Positions 62,213 to 64,000 of a DNA stretch of 64,000 nt are shown one piece after another. The notes below the pieces were generated by a model, which made no database searches, was not told where the DNA came from, and worked only from the letters and a program-made list of their open reading frames with translations. The stretch's first letter is position 1; each line of letters opens with the position of its first letter. The translations under genes were made by a program, and so were the position numbers. Source of the stretch: Maribacter ulvicola (GTDB lineage Bacteria; Bacteroidota; Bacteroidia; Flavobacteriales; Flavobacteriaceae). The stretch lies in NCBI RefSeq assembly GCF_900155985.1, contig NZ_FTMA01000002.1, positions 62,001-126,000 of the forward strand, given 5' to 3'.

Positions 62213-64000
62213 TTATAATTTAAAATTGTAGGTAACCGCGGGTACAATGCCGAATATAGAAGTACGCACCGCTTCGTTGATACCAGTGTCGTCATTCTGT
62301 CTAAAGCTAATAGAAGCGGCATTTCTTCGATTATAAACATTGTAAAGGCTGAAAACCCATTCTCCTTTTATTTTTTTGGTTTTATTCTTCCTAGGAGTTA
62401 ATGTGGCTGAAAGGTCTAGGCGATTATATGCTGGTAATCGTTGTGTGTTGCGTAGACCATAATATGGTACGGTTAAATTTTGAAACTCAAATTGACCGAT
62501 AGGGTAGTTGGTAGGTTGCCCGGTTTGATAGGTGAAATTACCGCTAAAACTCCATTTCTCAGATACATCATAGCTTACGAACATAGAAATATCATGTGTT
62601 TTGTCATACGGAGTGTTGTACCAATTGCCAAAGTTGATACCGGTTTCAATATTGTTACGACTATTATCTGAAGCAGATGACCTGCCCGGTGTACGTTGTT
62701 CAGATTTAGAAAGGGTGTATGCTAGCCAGCCTTGAAGATTACCTTCATTTTTACGAAATAATACTTCTAGACCGTAAGCACGGGCTTCTCCATTTAAAAT
62801 AACCTGTTCAATGGCATTATTGGCAATCAAATTTGCACCATCTATATAGTCTATTCTGTTTTGAACGTCTTTATAGAAAACCTCAGTTTCAAAAGAATAA
62901 TCTCCGTCTTTTATATTTTTAAAATACCCAAAGGCATATTGATCTAATAATTGTGGTTTTGTAAAAGGTCCGCTGGGTGTCCAAACATCTAAAGGGGTAG
63001 GAGAGCTGGTATTGGATAATAAATGTAAATACTGGGCTAATCTTGTATAGCTAGCTTTAATGGAGCTGGTCTCGTTCAGTGTATAAGATAATGACGCCCT
63101 TGGTTCAAAATTACTGAAGTTAGATAAGCTGTTTCCTTTACTTGGATAAATAACATCAATAGGGTCGGCTTCCTTGTAAATAAGTAATAAAGGATCAAAT
63201 TCAACAGGATTATTATCCGCATAAACATTTAGTTCATCTTGGCCTAATCTCATAAAATGACTATAACGTAAACCATAACCTAGACTTAAATTATCTGTAA
63301 TACGATGCTCAAAATCTATGTAGGTAGCAAATTCATTGGCATATTTCTGAATTAGCTGTTCTTCTATAATTCCGGATTCAGCATTACTAGGTTCAATTTT
63401 ACCGGGGTTGAATTGGTAGTAAACATTGTTAACACCATAGTTTACTTGTAACTTATCTGTGCTGTAGTGTTTAAGGTCATATTTAATATTGAAATTACGG
63501 ATGCCGGAATTCCAATTAAATCCTACGAAATCTAATTTTAGTCCGTAATAGTAATCAGAATAAATTAGAGACAGGTTAGAGAAAAGTTTGTCAGAGAACA
63601 AATGGTTCCATCTAAAGTTGCCAACCGTATTTCCGTAGGTGTTCACAAAGCTATCATTGATACCAAATACATCTCTACCAAAATAACCGGACAGGAAAAT
63701 ATTATTTTTTTCGGTTACCCTGTAGTTTAATTTGGTGTTCAGGTCAAAAAAATAAGCGGTATTGTCCACATCAAAAAGGGGTAGAAAAAGATGGGCATAT
63801 GATGCTCTACCACCAATAAGAAATGCAGCTCTATCCTTTTTAATAGGTCCTTCAATTAAAAGTCTACTAGCCACGGCACCAATGCCTCCGTTCATTTTAA
63901 ACGCCTTACTATTGCCTTCTTTTTGAAAAATATCTAAAACCGATGACACTCTACCGCCATAACGTGCGGGTATACCACCTTTGTAAAGTTTTACATCTTT
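62213..64000 (-). CDS. TonB-dependent receptor, partial (cut by right window edge)
   Basis: The 3' part of an outer-membrane receptor gene, at least 595 codons. The frame continues to the window end. The visible N-terminal segment KLYKGGIPARYGGRVSSVLD is the last part of a plug domain. The barrel follows, with FDPLLLIYKEADPIDV and later NRLDLSATLTPR, ending AVTYNFKL. Its downstream partner is the DUF4249 lipoprotein. A full gene of about 800-900 residues is expected, with signal, regulatory and plug domains outside the window. Confidence 0.92.
   Translation of the reverse strand, partial: KDVKLYKGGIPARYGGRVSSVLDIFQKEGNSKAFKMNGGIGAVASRLLIEGPIKKDRAAFLIGGRASYAHLFLPLFDVDNTAYFFDLNTKLNYRVTEKNNIFLSGYFGRDVFGINDSFVNTYGNTVGNFRWNHLFSDKLFSNLSLIYSDYYYGLKLDFVGFNWNSGIRNFNIKYDLKHYSTDKLQVNYGVNNVYYQFNPGKIEPSNAESGIIEEQLIQKYANEFATYIDFEHRITDNLSLGYGLRYSHFMRLGQDELNVYADNNPVEFDPLLLIYKEADPIDVIYPSKGNSLSNFSNFEPRASLSYTLNETSSIKASYTRLAQYLHLLSNTSSPTPLDVWTPSGPFTKPQLLDQYAFGYFKNIKDGDYSFETEVFYKDVQNRIDYIDGANLIANNAIEQVILNGEARAYGLEVLFRKNEGNLQGWLAYTLSKSEQRTPGRSSASDNSRNNIETGINFGNWYNTPYDKTHDISMFVSYDVSEKWSFSGNFTYQTGQPTNYPIGQFEFQNLTVPYYGLRNTQRLPAYNRLDLSATLTPRKNKTKKIKGEWVFSLYNVYNRRNAASISFRQNDDTGINEAVRTSIFGIVPAVTYNFKL

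Noticed and set aside
1-64000. tRNA, rRNA, CRISPR arrays, insertion sequences, prophage
   Set aside because: Looked for throughout; no cloverleaf, regular repeat-spacer array, transposase or phage structural gene was seen.

Overview
The window looks like chromosomal DNA from a member of the Flavobacteriaceae (Bacteroidota), probably a marine, Maribacter- or Zobellia-like organism. That genus-level guess is inference. The supporting signs are low G+C, genes without Shine-Dalgarno sites, repeated TAnnTTTG -7 boxes, many lipoproteins and TonB-dependent receptors, a short CarB, and typical families (DUF4252, DUF4249, DUF4294, DUF6495, LytTR regulators, PilJ-type sensors). No rRNA, tRNA, insertion sequence, prophage or CRISPR array was seen. 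Most of the window is densely packed core genome.

Layout. 0-7.7 kb: carB, an acyl-CoA ligase broken by a frameshift in a homopolymer, then a secreted protein with a HipA/FAM20-like kinase motif followed by a Pycsar-effector-like membrane protein with a degenerate HD domain, and a GIY-YIG protein. 7.8-14 kb: gnd diverging from zwf-pgl (complete oxidative pentose phosphate branch), a thioesterase and rmuC. 14.1-20.7 kb: a divergent vitamin B12 locus. btuF-btuC-btuD-like genes run left; a cobalamin riboswitch, a BtuB-like receptor and a BtuG-like surface propeller run right. 20.9-26.9 kb: two S41 protease lipoproteins and an ECF sigma / anti-sigma / triple DUF4252 cluster. 27-33.8 kb: two MscS channels, purB, a haem-binding protein, a sirtuin, a TrmH-family methylase, and SRPBCC and VOC proteins. 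33.8-39.6 kb: GH13 amylase lipoprotein, deaD helicase, DUF4337 protein and ITPase. 39.7-45 kb: a SatD-like/DUF3307 pair, a serB-serA fusion and a PilJ-type sensor that ends in a phosphoacceptor-like helix pair. 45-52.3 kb: rlmH, nadC-yihY-DUF2147-priA, a LytTR regulator and rpsF-rpsR-rplI. 52.4-64 kb: Oar-like TonB receptor, DUF6495, hisS, SDR, NUDIX, M42 peptidase, DUF4294, and a DUF4249/TonB receptor pair cut by the right edge.

Most worth following up: the Pycsar-like protein that has lost its HD metal ligands, next to a kinase-like gene; the SatD-like protein, which reads like a class III cyclase palm joined to a helix-turn-helix; the PilJ sensor with a DHp-like tail and no ATPase; the B12 ATPase gene with no in-frame ATG, GTG, TTG or CTG ahead of Walker A; and the fused SerB-SerA enzyme. 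No complete, clearly new system could be proven from sequence alone.
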